Source of the DNA: Lacrimispora amygdalina
GTDB taxonomy: Bacteria; Bacillota; Clostridia; Lachnospirales; Lachnospiraceae
Assembly: GCF_900205965.1 (NCBI RefSeq)
Contig: NZ_OAOF01000010.1
Coordinates: 120,263-184,262 of the forward strand
DNA: 64,000 nucleotides
Reading direction: 5' to 3'
In this document: piece after piece, positions 43,922 through 52,927 of the stretch
Position numbering within the stretch: the first letter of the stretch is position 1
Layout of the letters: each line of letters opens with the position of its first letter
Notes under the pieces: model-generated
The model's database searches: none
What the model saw: the letters and a program-made list of their open reading frames with translations, nothing else
Told to the model about the DNA's origin: nothing
Position numbers and translations under genes: made by a program

Positions 43922-45238
43922 ATGGATTATGAAAGAAAAATCCGGGTGATAGCAAACAGCTATTATAATATGGGATTAGAAAAGGCTAAGCTAAGGGATT
44001 TATCCGGATCAGCCGATTGTTTAAAAAAGTGTCTTCATTTTAATAAATACATGACAGATGCAAGGAATCTGCTGGGCCTTATTTACTATGAGGTGGGAGA
44101 AGTCGGCGACGCATTGGTCCAATGGGTCATCAGTAAGAATCTGCAGCCGGAGGACAACCGTGCCGATTATTACCTGGAAGCGATTCAGAAGAAAAAAGGA
44201 ACCATGGATTTGGAACGAAAGGCAGTGCGCCGGTTTAATCAGGCACTTGCCTATATCAAAAGCGGAAGTGAGGACCTGGCCATCCTGCAGTTGAATAAAG
44301 CAGTGGAGGACAAGCCTAATTATATAAAAGCCCAGCTTTTATTTGCACTTTTGTGCTTAGTCAGGGAGGAACACCAGAAAGCTGGGAAAGCGGTTAACAA
44401 GGTGCTGCAGATTGATCGTAATAATTCAAAAGCGCTTTATTACAAATCAATCATGAAAGATACCGGTACCAAGATAAAGCCAGAGCGGGAACCGGAAAAA
44501 AGAAAACTTAAGAATGTGCTCTCCCACAGGCAGATGCAGGATGATGATGTGATTATACCGCCAAGCTATAAGGAAAACACCAGGGATCAGGCAGTTTTAA
44601 ATATTATGGCAGGCCTGCTGTTAGGAGCGGCAGTGGTGTTTTTTCTGGTTATGCCGGCGAATACCAAATCCATCAATGAAAATCATAACAGAGAGATCTT
44701 AAAATACAGCGAGCAGTTAAGCCAGGCCAATCAGAAGGCGGATCTTTTATCCCAGCAGCTTAAATCCCTGGAATCTGAGAAGAAGACAGCGGAGGAATCG
44801 TTGGCATCCTTGACCAACAACTCTGACAGTATACTGGCCCAGTATCAGGCTGTGATCGGTATTCTGCAGGCATATAAAAAAAATGATTTTCCATCTTCAG
44901 TTAAAATTTATGCAGGACTTAATCCGGAACTGATTGCATCAGCAGATGTTCAGGCTATAATAGCCGAGATAAAAAAGGATATGACGCAGAAAGGCTGCCC
45001 CATTTTAGAAGATCTGGGTGATAAAGCCATGAAATCAGGAGATAATCAGTCGGCCCTGAATTACTATGGGAAATGTATCGAGTTAAAACCGGACAGCTGG
45101 CAGGCAAAATTTAATACAGCTGTCATATACAAGGGAATGGATCAGAAGGACCAGGCCAATGCGTTGTTTTCTGATATCATCAATAACAGCAAAGACGAAA
45201 CGTTATCTGCTAAGGCAAAATCAGAACGAGGGTTTTAA
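43922..45238 (+). CDS. Membrane-anchored TPR protein
   Basis: A 438-residue protein. The N-terminal half (1-185) carries tetratricopeptide-like helices (SADCLKKCLHFNKYMTDARN, LAILQLNKAVEDKPNYIKAQ). A single TM segment follows at about 222-242 (LNIMAGLLLGAAVVFFLVMP), then a coiled coil (EQLSQANQKADLLSQQLKSL) and a second TPR pair near the C-terminus (ALNYYGKCIELKPDSWQAKF). This suggests a membrane scaffold with TPR domains on both sides. Partner unknown; its place after folC and before spoIIAA gives little functional information. It ends at a terminator. Confidence 0.82.
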   Translation: MDYERKIRVIANSYYNMGLEKAKLRDLSGSADCLKKCLHFNKYMTDARNLLGLIYYEVGEVGDALVQWVISKNLQPEDNRADYYLEAIQKKKGTMDLERKAVRRFNQALAYIKSGSEDLAILQLNKAVEDKPNYIKAQLLFALLCLVREEHQKAGKAVNKVLQIDRNNSKALYYKSIMKDTGTKIKPEREPEKRKLKNVLSHRQMQDDDVIIPPSYKENTRDQAVLNIMAGLLLGAAVVFFLVMPANTKSINENHNREILKYSEQLSQANQKADLLSQQLKSLESEKKTAEESLASLTNNSDSILAQYQAVIGILQAYKKNDFPSSVKIYAGLNPELIASADVQAIIAEIKKDMTQKGCPILEDLGDKAMKSGDNQSALNYYGKCIELKPDSWQAKFNTAVIYKGMDQKDQANALFSDIINNSKDETLSAKAKSERGF

Positions 45239-45250
45239 TGGCAGAATTCG

Positions 45251-45297
45251 AAAAGACACTACAGAAGAATTATTTTTTTTGTGGTGTCTTTTTTTAT
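45251..45297 (+). terminator. Terminator upstream of the spoIIA operon
   Basis: AAAAGACAC and GTGTCTTTT pair across a loop and are followed by T residues, separating the TPR gene from spoIIAA. Confidence 0.8.
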
Positions 45298-45379
45298 TCA
45301 TCCGGATTATTTTCGGCATATAAAAAACACTCTTCTCTGGTATTACGGACAGACAATAAGAAATGGAGGAGTATTGCAT

Positions 45380-45721
45380 ATGAATCAACCACACTTTACG
45401 TATGAGGCAGACGGGCAGACATTAATTGTTCATCTGCCGGAGGAACTGGATCATCATAACTGTTCCGGGTTAAAATATGAAACAGATCTAATCCTTTCCG
45501 AGAATTATATCCGCCGTATATTATTTGATTTTTCAAGAACGAAATTCATGGATTCCTCCGGAATCGGAATCCTTCTGAACCGTTATAAGCAGATGGCATT
45601 AAGCGGAGGAAGCGTTGCCATCTATGGAGCAGGAACCCAGGCTCTTCGGATTTTAAAAATGGGTGGAATTTTAAAATTAATGAAATTATATGACTCTAAG
45701 GAAGCAGCAGTCACAGGTTGA
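45380..45721 (+). CDS. spoIIAA: Anti-sigma-F factor antagonist
   Basis: A 113-residue STAS-domain protein with the phosphoserine motif FMDSSGIGILLNRYK (DSSG at residues 58-61). Unphosphorylated SpoIIAA binds SpoIIAB and frees sigma-F in the forespore; SpoIIE reactivates it by dephosphorylation. The ATG at 45380 follows ATGGAGGAGTATTGC and gives the normal length; an upstream in-frame start at 45281 would overlap the terminator. First gene of the spoIIAA-spoIIAB-sigF operon. Confidence 0.96.
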   Translation: MNQPHFTYEADGQTLIVHLPEELDHHNCSGLKYETDLILSENYIRRILFDFSRTKFMDSSGIGILLNRYKQMALSGGSVAIYGAGTQALRILKMGGILKLMKLYDSKEAAVTG

Positions 45722-45731
45722 GGAGGAACAT

Positions 45732-46166
45732 ATGTCTGAACTAAACAAACCAGAAATTCTGAAAATGGAATTGGAAGCCCTGTCCCAAAATGAAGAATTT
45801 GCCAGAGTAGCAGTAGCCGTTTTTATGGCTAGACTGGATCCTACTCTGGAGGAGGTGGATGATGTAAAAACAGCTGTCTCAGAGGCAGTTACCAATGCGG
45901 TCATCCATGGATACCAGGGGAAGGGAGGAATCATCTACATAGAGGTAATGACTGAGGGGCAGGAACTGACTGTTTCCATACGGGATACAGGAATAGGAAT
46001 TACGGATATTAAGCAGGCAATGGAGCCAATGTTTACCACTGATCCGGATGGGGTCCGATCCGGTATGGGATTCTCTTTTATGGAAGCATTTATGGATCAG
46101 GTGGAAGTGAAGTCAGAGCCAGATGCAGGAACTGCGGTGATCATGAAAAAGAAGATTAGCAGGTGA
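45732..46166 (+). CDS. spoIIAB: Anti-sigma-F factor / SpoIIAA kinase
   Basis: A 144-residue GHKL-fold serine kinase. The N box is VSEAVTNAVIHGYQG, the G1 box RDTGIGI, and the G2 region DGVRSGMGFSFMEAF. It holds sigma-F inactive or phosphorylates SpoIIAA with ATP. It starts 10 bases after spoIIAA with GAGGAGGAACAT. The start of sigF uses an AGGTGA ribosome site that includes the stop codon of this gene, so translation is coupled. Confidence 0.97.
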   Translation: MSELNKPEILKMELEALSQNEEFARVAVAVFMARLDPTLEEVDDVKTAVSEAVTNAVIHGYQGKGGIIYIEVMTEGQELTVSIRDTGIGITDIKQAMEPMFTTDPDGVRSGMGFSFMEAFMDQVEVKSEPDAGTAVIMKKKISR

Positions 46167-46171
46167 GCCCT

Positions 46172-46885
46172 ATGGATGAGACCATGAGATTGATACAAAT
46201 GGCTCACGAAGGAGATAAAGCGGCAAGAGACCGGCTTGTAACCGAGAACTTCGGTTTAATCTGGAGCATTGTACGCAGATTTACAGGGCGCGGTTATGAA
46301 CCTGAGGATTTATTTCAGATCGGAAGCATTGGCTTAATGAAAGCCATAGATAAATTTGATTTGACGTATGAAGTAAAATTTTCCACTTACGCAGTTCCTA
46401 TGATTACCGGAGAGATTAAGCGTTTTTTACGAGATGACGGAATCATAAAAGTCAGCCGGTCCATTAAAGAGATGGGACTGAAAGTAAAGAATGTGAGGGA
46501 GGAACTGATTTACCGGTTTGGACGGGAACCTACCGTAGAAGAGATAGCCGGAGAAATCGGGGCCAGTAAAGAAGAAGTGGCTGCCTCCATAGAAGCAGGA
46601 GCTGAGGTGGAATCCTTATATCGTTCTGTCAATAAAAATGATGAAAACAGCCTGCTGCTGATTGATAAAATAGAAGAAGAAAGTTCAGCTCAGGAAGAGC
46701 TTTTAAACCGTATGGTGCTGCGGGAGCTGCTGACGGACTTGTCGGACAAAGACAGGGAGATTATAATCCGGCGTTATTATTATAATGAAACGCAAAGTCA
46801 GATTGCAGAGAAACTGGGGATTTCCCAGGTGCAGGTTTCCAGACTGGAAAAAAAGATTTTAAAACAGATGCGTGAAAAATTATAG
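46172..46885 (+). CDS. sigF: RNA polymerase sporulation sigma-F factor
   Basis: A 237-residue sigma-70 factor. Region 2 contains FGLIWSIVRRFTGRGYEPED, then LFQIGSIGLMKAIDKFDLTY; region 3 is REPTVEEIAGEIG; region 4 is SQIAEKLGISQVQVSRLEKK. It directs the first forespore-specific transcription after polar septation. The ATG at 46172 is 6 bases after AGGTGA; the in-frame GTG at 46163 lies inside that site. The -35 element of a predicted sigma-G promoter begins on the last base of the stop codon. Confidence 0.97.
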   Translation: MDETMRLIQMAHEGDKAARDRLVTENFGLIWSIVRRFTGRGYEPEDLFQIGSIGLMKAIDKFDLTYEVKFSTYAVPMITGEIKRFLRDDGIIKVSRSIKEMGLKVKNVREELIYRFGREPTVEEIAGEIGASKEEVAASIEAGAEVESLYRSVNKNDENSLLLIDKIEEESSAQEELLNRMVLRELLTDLSDKDREIIIRRYYYNETQSQIAEKLGISQVQVSRLEKKILKQMREKL

Positions 46886-46913
46886 AATAAAAAATTTTAT
46901 ACGGCTCATACTA
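46885..46913 (+). promoter_or_regulatory. Predicted sigma-G promoter of the spoVA operon
   Basis: GAATA (46885-46889), 17-base spacer and CATACTA (46907-46913) match the sigma-G consensus GHATR / CATWHTA at every position. It lies between sigF and the first gene of the spoVA group. In Bacillus subtilis spoVA is sigma-G dependent, which agrees. Confidence 0.7.
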
Positions 46914-46948
46914 ATTCTGAAAAACCAGAGAAAAGGATGTGAGCATGT

Positions 46949-47110
46949 ATGGAATCCATGAAACATAAACTTGTCATGACGCTTCTGGTCATATGCTTAA
47001 TTGCAATTGCTGCAGCAATCTGGTATATGATCGCAGTTATGCCCGATGGCACCCAGAAGGAGGGAACGCTTGTTAAGGCTGCTCAGGGATGGGAGATGAT
47101 GGCTTCTTGA
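46949..47110 (+). CDS. 53-residue membrane protein heading the spoVA operon
   Basis: MESMKHKLVMTLLVICLIAI, then AAAIWYMIAVMPDGTQKEGT and a short soluble tail. One TM segment (about residues 8-30) follows a basic N-terminus. It lies 36 bases after a predicted sigma-G promoter and its stop overlaps the start of spoVAA, so it would be made in the forespore with the SpoVA channel. AAAGGATGTGAG precedes the start region. I know of no named equivalent in Bacillus. Confidence 0.6.
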   Translation: MESMKHKLVMTLLVICLIAIAAAIWYMIAVMPDGTQKEGTLVKAAQGWEMMAS

Positions 47111-47733
47111 GTAAGACTGTATATTTGAATATCAGCCAGATTACAGAGGTACATCACAAGGAAATACAATTAAAAGACGTAGCGGATGTGTATTGTGATG
47201 ACTCAGCCGTTATGAATAAGTGCAATGCTCTGCGGATTAAGACGATTCATCTGGATCGTAACAAACGTTACATTGAAAGTACGCTTGATGTGATTAAAAA
47301 GCTGGTGGAGATGGATCCGTCTATTACAGTCAATAACGTTGGTGAAGTGGATTATATTATAGATTACCATAAACCGAAGTCTCCCAACTGGGTCTGGCAG
47401 TGGATGAAGACAATTTTTGTCTGTATTATCTGCTTCTGCGGCGCTGCCTTTGCGATTATGACATTTAATAATGATGTAAGTGTTGCGGAGGTATTTAAGG
47501 AAATTTACCGAATTATTATGAGGGAGGAGTCCGGAGGGTTTACGATTCTGGAAGTGAGTTATTCGGTAGGGCTGGCTCTTGGAATTGTCGGATTTTTTAA
47601 TCATTTTGCGAAACTAAAGATTAATACCGATCCGACACCTCTGGAGGTGGAGATGCGTCTTTATGAAGATAATGTCAGCAAGACTCTGATCCAGAATGAT
47701 GGAAGAAAGGAGTCTGATATTGATGCTTCCTAA
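47107..47733 (+). CDS. spoVAA: Stage V sporulation protein AA
   Basis: About 208 residues. An N-terminal soluble domain (VYLNISQITEVHHKEIQLKD, then DPSITVNNVGEVDYIIDYHK) precedes two TM segments (WMKTIFVCIICFCGAAFAIM and YSVGLALGIVGFFNHF). This is the SpoVAA layout; the SpoVA complex imports Ca-dipicolinate into the forespore and releases it at germination. The start is uncertain: TTG at 47107 overlaps the preceding stop as TTGA with GGGAGA upstream, while an in-frame ATG at 47089 has a poorer ribosome site. Confidence 0.9.
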   Translation: MSKTVYLNISQITEVHHKEIQLKDVADVYCDDSAVMNKCNALRIKTIHLDRNKRYIESTLDVIKKLVEMDPSITVNNVGEVDYIIDYHKPKSPNWVWQWMKTIFVCIICFCGAAFAIMTFNNDVSVAEVFKEIYRIIMREESGGFTILEVSYSVGLALGIVGFFNHFAKLKINTDPTPLEVEMRLYEDNVSKTLIQNDGRKESDIDAS

Positions 47734-48148
47734 AGAAGTATTGCTTTGTTTTATCGGATTAAGCGCTGGCGGCATCATAGCAGCCGGCGTTTTTGCCTTT
47801 TTGGCAATTATCGGTGTATTTCCACGCCTGATTGGATTTACTCATACGAAGAAACACATCATGCTTTACGAAACATGTATTATACTTGGAGGTGTGCTGG
47901 GAAATATCTATGATATCTATGAATTGCCCATCGGATTCGGAGGAAATTTATTTCTTGGAATTTTTGGATTAGCAGTGGGAATATTTGTGGGATGTCTGGT
48001 AATGTCTCTGGCTGAAACATTAAAAGCACTACCTGTGATCAGCAGAAGAATTAATCTTGGAGTGGGGCTGCAATATATTATTTTATCCATAGCCCTTGGA
48101 AAACTAACCGGCTCTCTTGTGTTTTTTGCAGAACGATTTGGTCAATAA
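47723..48148 (+). CDS. spoVAB: Stage V sporulation protein AB
   Basis: A 141-residue protein with four hydrophobic segments, including FIGLSAGGIIAAGVFAFLAI and LGLAVGIFVGCLVMSLAET-like stretches, matching SpoVAB. It is a membrane part of the forespore dipicolinate channel. Its start overlaps the 3' end of spoVAA by 11 bases; AAAGGAG lies about 10 bases upstream of the ATG. SpoVAB and SpoVAA are inner spore membrane proteins in Bacillus. Confidence 0.92.
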   Translation: MLPKEVLLCFIGLSAGGIIAAGVFAFLAIIGVFPRLIGFTHTKKHIMLYETCIILGGVLGNIYDIYELPIGFGGNLFLGIFGLAVGIFVGCLVMSLAETLKALPVISRRINLGVGLQYIILSIALGKLTGSLVFFAERFGQ

Positions 48149-48178
48149 CAGTAAATGGTTACAGAATGGAGGTAAAGA

Positions 48179-48631
48179 ATGGAAGTTAATAAAAAGGCCT
48201 ATGAAGCCTATGTTAAGGAAATGACACCGGTTAATAAAAAAATACCCAATATTATAAAAGCTTTTATTGTTGGAGGAATCATTTGTACAATCGGTCAGAT
48301 ATGCACCACCCTGATTATGAATCAGGGAGCAGAAAAGGATACGGCATCAGCCTGGACCATCTTGATACTAATTGCAGCCAGTGTCATTCTTACAGGACTT
48401 AACATCTATCCTAAAATAACCAAGTTCGGCGGAGCAGGCGCCCTGGTTCCCATCACCGGCTTTGCCAACTCCGTGGTTGCACCTGCCGTGGAGTTTAAAG
48501 CAGAAGGCCAGGTATTTGGTATTGGCTGTAAGATATTTACCATTGCCGGACCTGTAATTCTTTATGGAATATTAAGCTCGTGGTTACTGGGTGTGATCGC
48601 CTATGTTTTAAAAGCATTTGGCATCGTGTAA
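48179..48631 (+). CDS. spoVAC: Stage V sporulation protein AC
   Basis: A 150-residue membrane protein. A basic N-terminus (AYVKEMTPVNKKIPNIIKAF) precedes TM segments with the typical SpoVAC/AE motifs KFGGAGALVPITGFANSVVA and EFKAEGQVFGIGCKIF. SpoVAC in Bacillus behaves as a mechanosensitive channel that helps release dipicolinate at germination. GGAGGTAAAGA gives a strong ribosome site. It is paralogous to SpoVAE in the same operon. Confidence 0.95.
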   Translation: MEVNKKAYEAYVKEMTPVNKKIPNIIKAFIVGGIICTIGQICTTLIMNQGAEKDTASAWTILILIAASVILTGLNIYPKITKFGGAGALVPITGFANSVVAPAVEFKAEGQVFGIGCKIFTIAGPVILYGILSSWLLGVIAYVLKAFGIV

Positions 48632-48658
48632 AACTGAAAGAGAAATGGAGTGAGAGAA

Positions 48659-49675
48659 ATGCAGGTTGGAAAAGCGAGCATTAAATTTGAAGAACCTCCG
48701 GTGATTGAAAGCATGGCTTCCATAGTCGGAAAAAAAGAAGGAGAAGGACCGCTAGGCAAGCTCTTTGATGTAGTGGAACAGGATGATATGTTCGGAGCAG
48801 ATACCTGGGAGAAAGCGGAGAGTGCCCTTCAGAAGCAGACAGCAGATCTTGCCATTGAAAAAGGGGATATCCGGAAAAAAGATATCAGGTATCTATTTGC
48901 CGGAGATTTATTGGGACAGCTGATTGCCACGTCATTTGGTACTGTGGATTTGGAGATACCATTGTTTGGTCTTTTCGGCGCCTGTTCTACTATGGGAGAA
49001 GCCTTAAATCTGGGATCAATGACAGTGGCAGGCGGTTATGCGGACAAAGTAATGGCAATGGCTTCCAGCCATTTTGCAACAGCAGAAAAACAGTTTCGGT
49101 TTCCGCTGAGTTACGGAAACCAGCGTCCTTTCTCCGCTTCCTGGACAGTGACCGGCTGCGGGGCAGTCATACTTTCAAAACACAAAAAAGAAGGAATTGC
49201 GGCTATTACTGGTATTACCACCGGCCGAATGGTGGATATGGGAATTAAAGATTCCATGAATATGGGAGCAGCCATGGCACCAGCAGCATTTCATACCATT
49301 CAGCAGAATTTTGATGATTTTAATGTGGATGAGAATTATTATGATAAAATCATAACAGGGGATCTTGGACAAGTTGGCCGAACCATTCTCCTGGATTTCA
49401 TGAAAAACAAAGGTCATGATCTGGAAACCATCCATACAGACTGCGGAATTGAAATTTTTGATCCGGATTCCCAGGATACACATGCGGGAGGAAGCGGCTG
49501 TGGCTGTGCTGCATCAACGCTCTGTTCCTATATATTGCCTAAAATAAAGGATGGAACATGGAAACGAGTCCTGTTTGTGCCAACAGGAGCACTGTTGTCC
49601 ACAGTCAGTTTTAACGAAGGAGAAACCATTCCGGGTATTGCTCATGGAGTTGTTATTGAGCATATCGGTAATTAG
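48659..49675 (+). CDS. spoVAD: Stage V sporulation protein AD
   Basis: A 338-residue soluble protein with the thiolase-like fold of SpoVAD: ARYLFAGDLLGQL-like entry (IRYLFAGDLLGQLIATSF), GLFGACSTMGEALNLGSM with the Cys of the degenerate active site, and HAGGSGCGCAASTLCSY. SpoVAD binds dipicolinate directly and docks on the SpoVA membrane complex. The ATG at 48659 is 9 bases after GGAG; GTG at 48650 is an alternative start. Confidence 0.96.
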   Translation: MQVGKASIKFEEPPVIESMASIVGKKEGEGPLGKLFDVVEQDDMFGADTWEKAESALQKQTADLAIEKGDIRKKDIRYLFAGDLLGQLIATSFGTVDLEIPLFGLFGACSTMGEALNLGSMTVAGGYADKVMAMASSHFATAEKQFRFPLSYGNQRPFSASWTVTGCGAVILSKHKKEGIAAITGITTGRMVDMGIKDSMNMGAAMAPAAFHTIQQNFDDFNVDENYYDKIITGDLGQVGRTILLDFMKNKGHDLETIHTDCGIEIFDPDSQDTHAGGSGCGCAASTLCSYILPKIKDGTWKRVLFVPTGALLSTVSFNEGETIPGIAHGVVIEHIGN

Positions 49676-49693
49676 TTCAGAAAGGAGACAGCT

Positions 49694-50050
49694 ATGGAAT
49701 ACGTAAAAGCATTTTTGGTAGGAGGAGCAATCTGCGCAGTGGTTCAGGTTGTAATGGACAATACCAAGCTGATGCCTGGGCGGATTATGGTACTCTTAGT
49801 GGTAACCGGAAGCATTCTTGGGTCACTGGGGATATACGAGCCTTTTAGTGAATGGGCAGGAGCGGGAGCAACCGTGCCGCTGCTGGGGTTTGGCAATTCT
49901 CTCTGGAAAGGCGTATTAAAAAGTATGGGAGAGGATGGATTTCTTGGTATATTTAAAGGGGGATTTACTGCAAGTGCAGTAGGAATATCAGGGGCCCTAA
50001 TATTCGGATACATCGGATCAATCCTGTTTAAGCCGAAGATGAAAAGCTGA
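49694..50050 (+). CDS. spoVAE: Stage V sporulation protein AE
   Basis: A 118-residue membrane protein equivalent to SpoVAEb. It has AFLVGGAICAVVQVVMDNTK, then EWAGAGATVPLLGFGNSLWK, motifs shared with SpoVAC. It completes the SpoVAC-AD-AE core conserved in all spore formers. AAAGGAGACAGCT precedes the ATG. SpoVAEa, SpoVAF and an extra germination receptor do not follow; a terminator does. Confidence 0.95.
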   Translation: MEYVKAFLVGGAICAVVQVVMDNTKLMPGRIMVLLVVTGSILGSLGIYEPFSEWAGAGATVPLLGFGNSLWKGVLKSMGEDGFLGIFKGGFTASAVGISGALIFGYIGSILFKPKMKS

Positions 50051-50061
50051 ATGGATAAAAA

Positions 50062-50104
50062 AGAGGCATCAGACCTTTGCAGATCTGATGCCTCTCTTTT
50101 TTTA
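50062..50104. terminator. Bidirectional terminator between spoVAE and the PBP gene
   Basis: AGAGGCATCAGA (50062-50073) and TCTGATGCCTCT (50084-50095) form a perfect 12-base stem with a T run on the plus side and an A run (T on minus) on the other. Confidence 0.92.
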
Positions 50105-52765
50105 TCAATAGTCTTCCCAGGGATATTTTGGTTTGCTGGTGCCAGGATTTGGTGGTACATACCCCGGAGCATATTGCTGGGGAGAGGTTTCCTCGTCTTC
50201 GTAAGAACTGCTGCCCGGAGGGATAATAAACGAGTTTGCCGAATGTACGGTGCAGTAACCAGGCATAGCGTATTTAGAATCATCTGTCTGACCGGTCTCT
50301 CCGCTTGGCAGTACCATAAAGACTGCGGTTGTCCTCTCGTTCTCCGGACAATAGGGAGAGGGCAGCTGATGGGATACGGAGCATACGGTTGCTCTTACGT
50401 GAATGTTGCACACGTCAGTGGGAACCGTTCCCTTAGCAAAGTATTCTGTATAAACTGCATTGCCTCTGGGATCCTCCGTACATACGCCGGTGACTGCCAG
50501 TTTGCCGGATTTTCGGCATATTTGTGCGGTCTCTATGCTGTCGGGAACGGGGAACCCAGGGTCCGGCTTCCCTTCGTGGACCCTGGTCATAATTTTCCGC
50601 CAGATTGCCTTGTGGAAGGAAGCACCTCCGTTTTTCTTTGTCAGCTTCTGGTTGTCATCACATCCTGCCCAGATACCGGCTGTATAATAAGGTGTGTAAC
50701 CGACAAACCAGATATCGTTGTTGGCAGAGGTTGTACCGCTTTTTCCTGCAGCGGACATACCTGGAATCTTAGCTGCAGGGCTGGTGGAACTGGGGCCTGA
50801 ACTGGAAAACTTCCGGCTGCTTTCCATGGAAGCTGCCATTGCATCCGTTAAGAGGAATGCCGTGGAGTCTTTTAAAACACGATGAGTTTCAGGTGTATTA
50901 TCAATAAGAACCTTTCCGTCGTGATCCAGGATTTTTGTGAAGAATACCGGTTTGGTATAAACACCTCCATTGGCAATGGTGGCAAATGCACCGGTCAGTT
51001 CTAAGTTGGAGACACCCTTTGTGATTCCGCCCAGCGCCAGAGCCGGATTATAGTCGGTGTCAGTTAAGGAAGTGATTCCGAAATTCCTTGCGTATTCTAC
51101 ACCAAGCTGTGGTTTTACTGTTTCCATCAGACAGCGGACTGCCACAATATTCATGGAATAAACAATGCCATCCCGAATACTTGAGTACCCCTGATAACCT
51201 GAGCTGTACCAGTTGGAGAAGGTTTTATTACCGATGGTATAGACGGAATCGTAATAAACCGACCCCAGAGTGGCGCCGCAGGTATCCAGGGCAGGTGCGA
51301 AAGCAGTGAGGACTTTAAAGGTTGAACCGGGCTGTCGATAGGTTTTGCTGGCACGGTTTAGTGTCAGACTGGCAAGCTTTTGCCCCCGGCCTCCGCTGAT
51401 TGCTTTAACTTCTCCGGTTTTCTGATCCATGATTACGAAGGAAGCCTGTGGCTGTAAGGTCTTATGAAGCCGTTCACCGATAATGGTATCCCCTTCTTTC
51501 AGCTGGTAGGCTTTGTACCCCTGTATGTCCTCATCAATCTGTTCTTCGGTATCATATAAACCGTCGTAACCATTAGCTCCCTGTTCTTTATGATATCGTT
51601 TGATGTTTTCTTCGGAGTAATGTGTAGTTGTTCCATCCTTATGTGTTACGGACAGCCGGTATTCGATGGAATATCTTGCAGCCGAATAGTTCTCAGGATT
51701 ATTGATTTCTTCATCCACGATTGTCTGAATTCCAGGGTCCTGGGTGGTATAGATGGAAAGCCCCCCGCTGTATAGCATATTGTGGGCCTGAGTTTCCGTA
51801 TAGCCCAACTGATCCTTCATGGCAGTCATAACTTCTGATACCAGTTCGTCTGTAAAGTAACTGTATGGGGAAGCGGTTTCTTTCGCTGCAGTGTCCACAT
51901 TCTGGATTCTGGAGTAGACATCATCGGCAAGAGCCTGATCTTCCTCATCTTTTGTGATATATCCCTGGTCATGCATATACTGAAGGATGACCTTCTGTTT
52001 TTCAGAGTTGTTCTTCTGACCGGATATGGGATTGAATTTAGACGGATTCTGTGTGATTCCCGCTAAAACCGCGCATTCGGATAATGTCAGTTCCGATACA
52101 TCCTTGTTAAAGTATCTCTTGGCCGCTACTTTAACGCCCAGAGTATTATTGCCTAAATTAATGGTGTTTAAGTAGTTGGTTATAATCTGTTCCTTTGACA
52201 TGACACCGTCAAGTTTGATGGCAAGATACCATTCCTGAAATTTTCGTTCCAGACGTTCCCCGAAACTTTTTTCCATACCACCGCCGAACACACTGTTTTT
52301 AATCAGCTGCTGGGTGATGGTGCTGCCGCCTCCGGCAGAGGAATCGCCGGTGAGAACACCTTTGACAGCTCTCATGATGGAACGCAGATCAATTCCGTTA
52401 TGTTCCCAGAATCTGGAATCTTCATAGGAAACAAAAGCATTAACCAGATTTTTCGGAAGTTCCTCGTAAGTGGCTTCTTCCCTGTTTGAACCAGCAGTTA
52501 CCAGAGTTTCAGTAACATTGCCCGCACTGTCATAAACAGTAGTGGCATATTCGTTGGGGACAATGGTAGAGATGTCCACATCAGGAGCATTGTCTATAAT
52601 TCCCTTCACCATGCCAAATAAGACGCTTGCGGCTACAATGCTTCCGAACAGGCATAGGATAAACAGACTTTTAAAAAAGGCAAGAAAAACTTTAGTGGTA
52701 TATTTCCTTGCTTTTGAATTGGCAGATTTAATCTTTCTCTCTGTCTCTTGCTTGCCGTAATTCAT
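50105..52765 (-). CDS. Class A penicillin-binding protein (transglycosylase/transpeptidase)
   Basis: An 886-residue bifunctional cell-wall enzyme. A basic cytoplasmic N-terminus and TM anchor (residues 25-52) precede a GT51 transglycosylase domain with catalytic Glu115 (SYEDSRFWEHNGID) and GGSTITQQLIKN. The transpeptidase domain follows, with RQPGSTFKVLTAF (SxxK) and AGKSGTTSANND (KSGT). A long Pro/Ser-rich tail ends with CPENERTTAVFMVL. It builds and cross-links glycan strands outside the membrane. It resembles PonA/PBP1. It is monocistronic and convergent with spoVAE. Confidence 0.95.
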   Translation of the reverse strand: MNYGKQETERKIKSANSKARKYTTKVFLAFFKSLFILCLFGSIVAASVLFGMVKGIIDNAPDVDISTIVPNEYATTVYDSAGNVTETLVTAGSNREEATYEELPKNLVNAFVSYEDSRFWEHNGIDLRSIMRAVKGVLTGDSSAGGGSTITQQLIKNSVFGGGMEKSFGERLERKFQEWYLAIKLDGVMSKEQIITNYLNTINLGNNTLGVKVAAKRYFNKDVSELTLSECAVLAGITQNPSKFNPISGQKNNSEKQKVILQYMHDQGYITKDEEDQALADDVYSRIQNVDTAAKETASPYSYFTDELVSEVMTAMKDQLGYTETQAHNMLYSGGLSIYTTQDPGIQTIVDEEINNPENYSAARYSIEYRLSVTHKDGTTTHYSEENIKRYHKEQGANGYDGLYDTEEQIDEDIQGYKAYQLKEGDTIIGERLHKTLQPQASFVIMDQKTGEVKAISGGRGQKLASLTLNRASKTYRQPGSTFKVLTAFAPALDTCGATLGSVYYDSVYTIGNKTFSNWYSSGYQGYSSIRDGIVYSMNIVAVRCLMETVKPQLGVEYARNFGITSLTDTDYNPALALGGITKGVSNLELTGAFATIANGGVYTKPVFFTKILDHDGKVLIDNTPETHRVLKDSTAFLLTDAMAASMESSRKFSSSGPSSTSPAAKIPGMSAAGKSGTTSANNDIWFVGYTPYYTAGIWAGCDDNQKLTKKNGGASFHKAIWRKIMTRVHEGKPDPGFPVPDSIETAQICRKSGKLAVTGVCTEDPRGNAVYTEYFAKGTVPTDVCNIHVRATVCSVSHQLPSPYCPENERTTAVFMVLPSGETGQTDDSKYAMPGYCTVHSANSFIIPPGSSSYEDEETSPQQYAPGYVPPNPGTSKPKYPWEDY

Positions 52766-52927
52766 AGGAAACCTCCTTTACCGGATCATTATACCAAAAA
52801 CTGTGGTGCAATTCAACACTTACCATTTTTGGAACAAATTGATCCATTTATACACGCAGCCTTGATCCCGACCATGTTTTTGGATATAATAGGAAGAGAT
52901 TTTTATAAACAGGAAACGAGGATGCTT

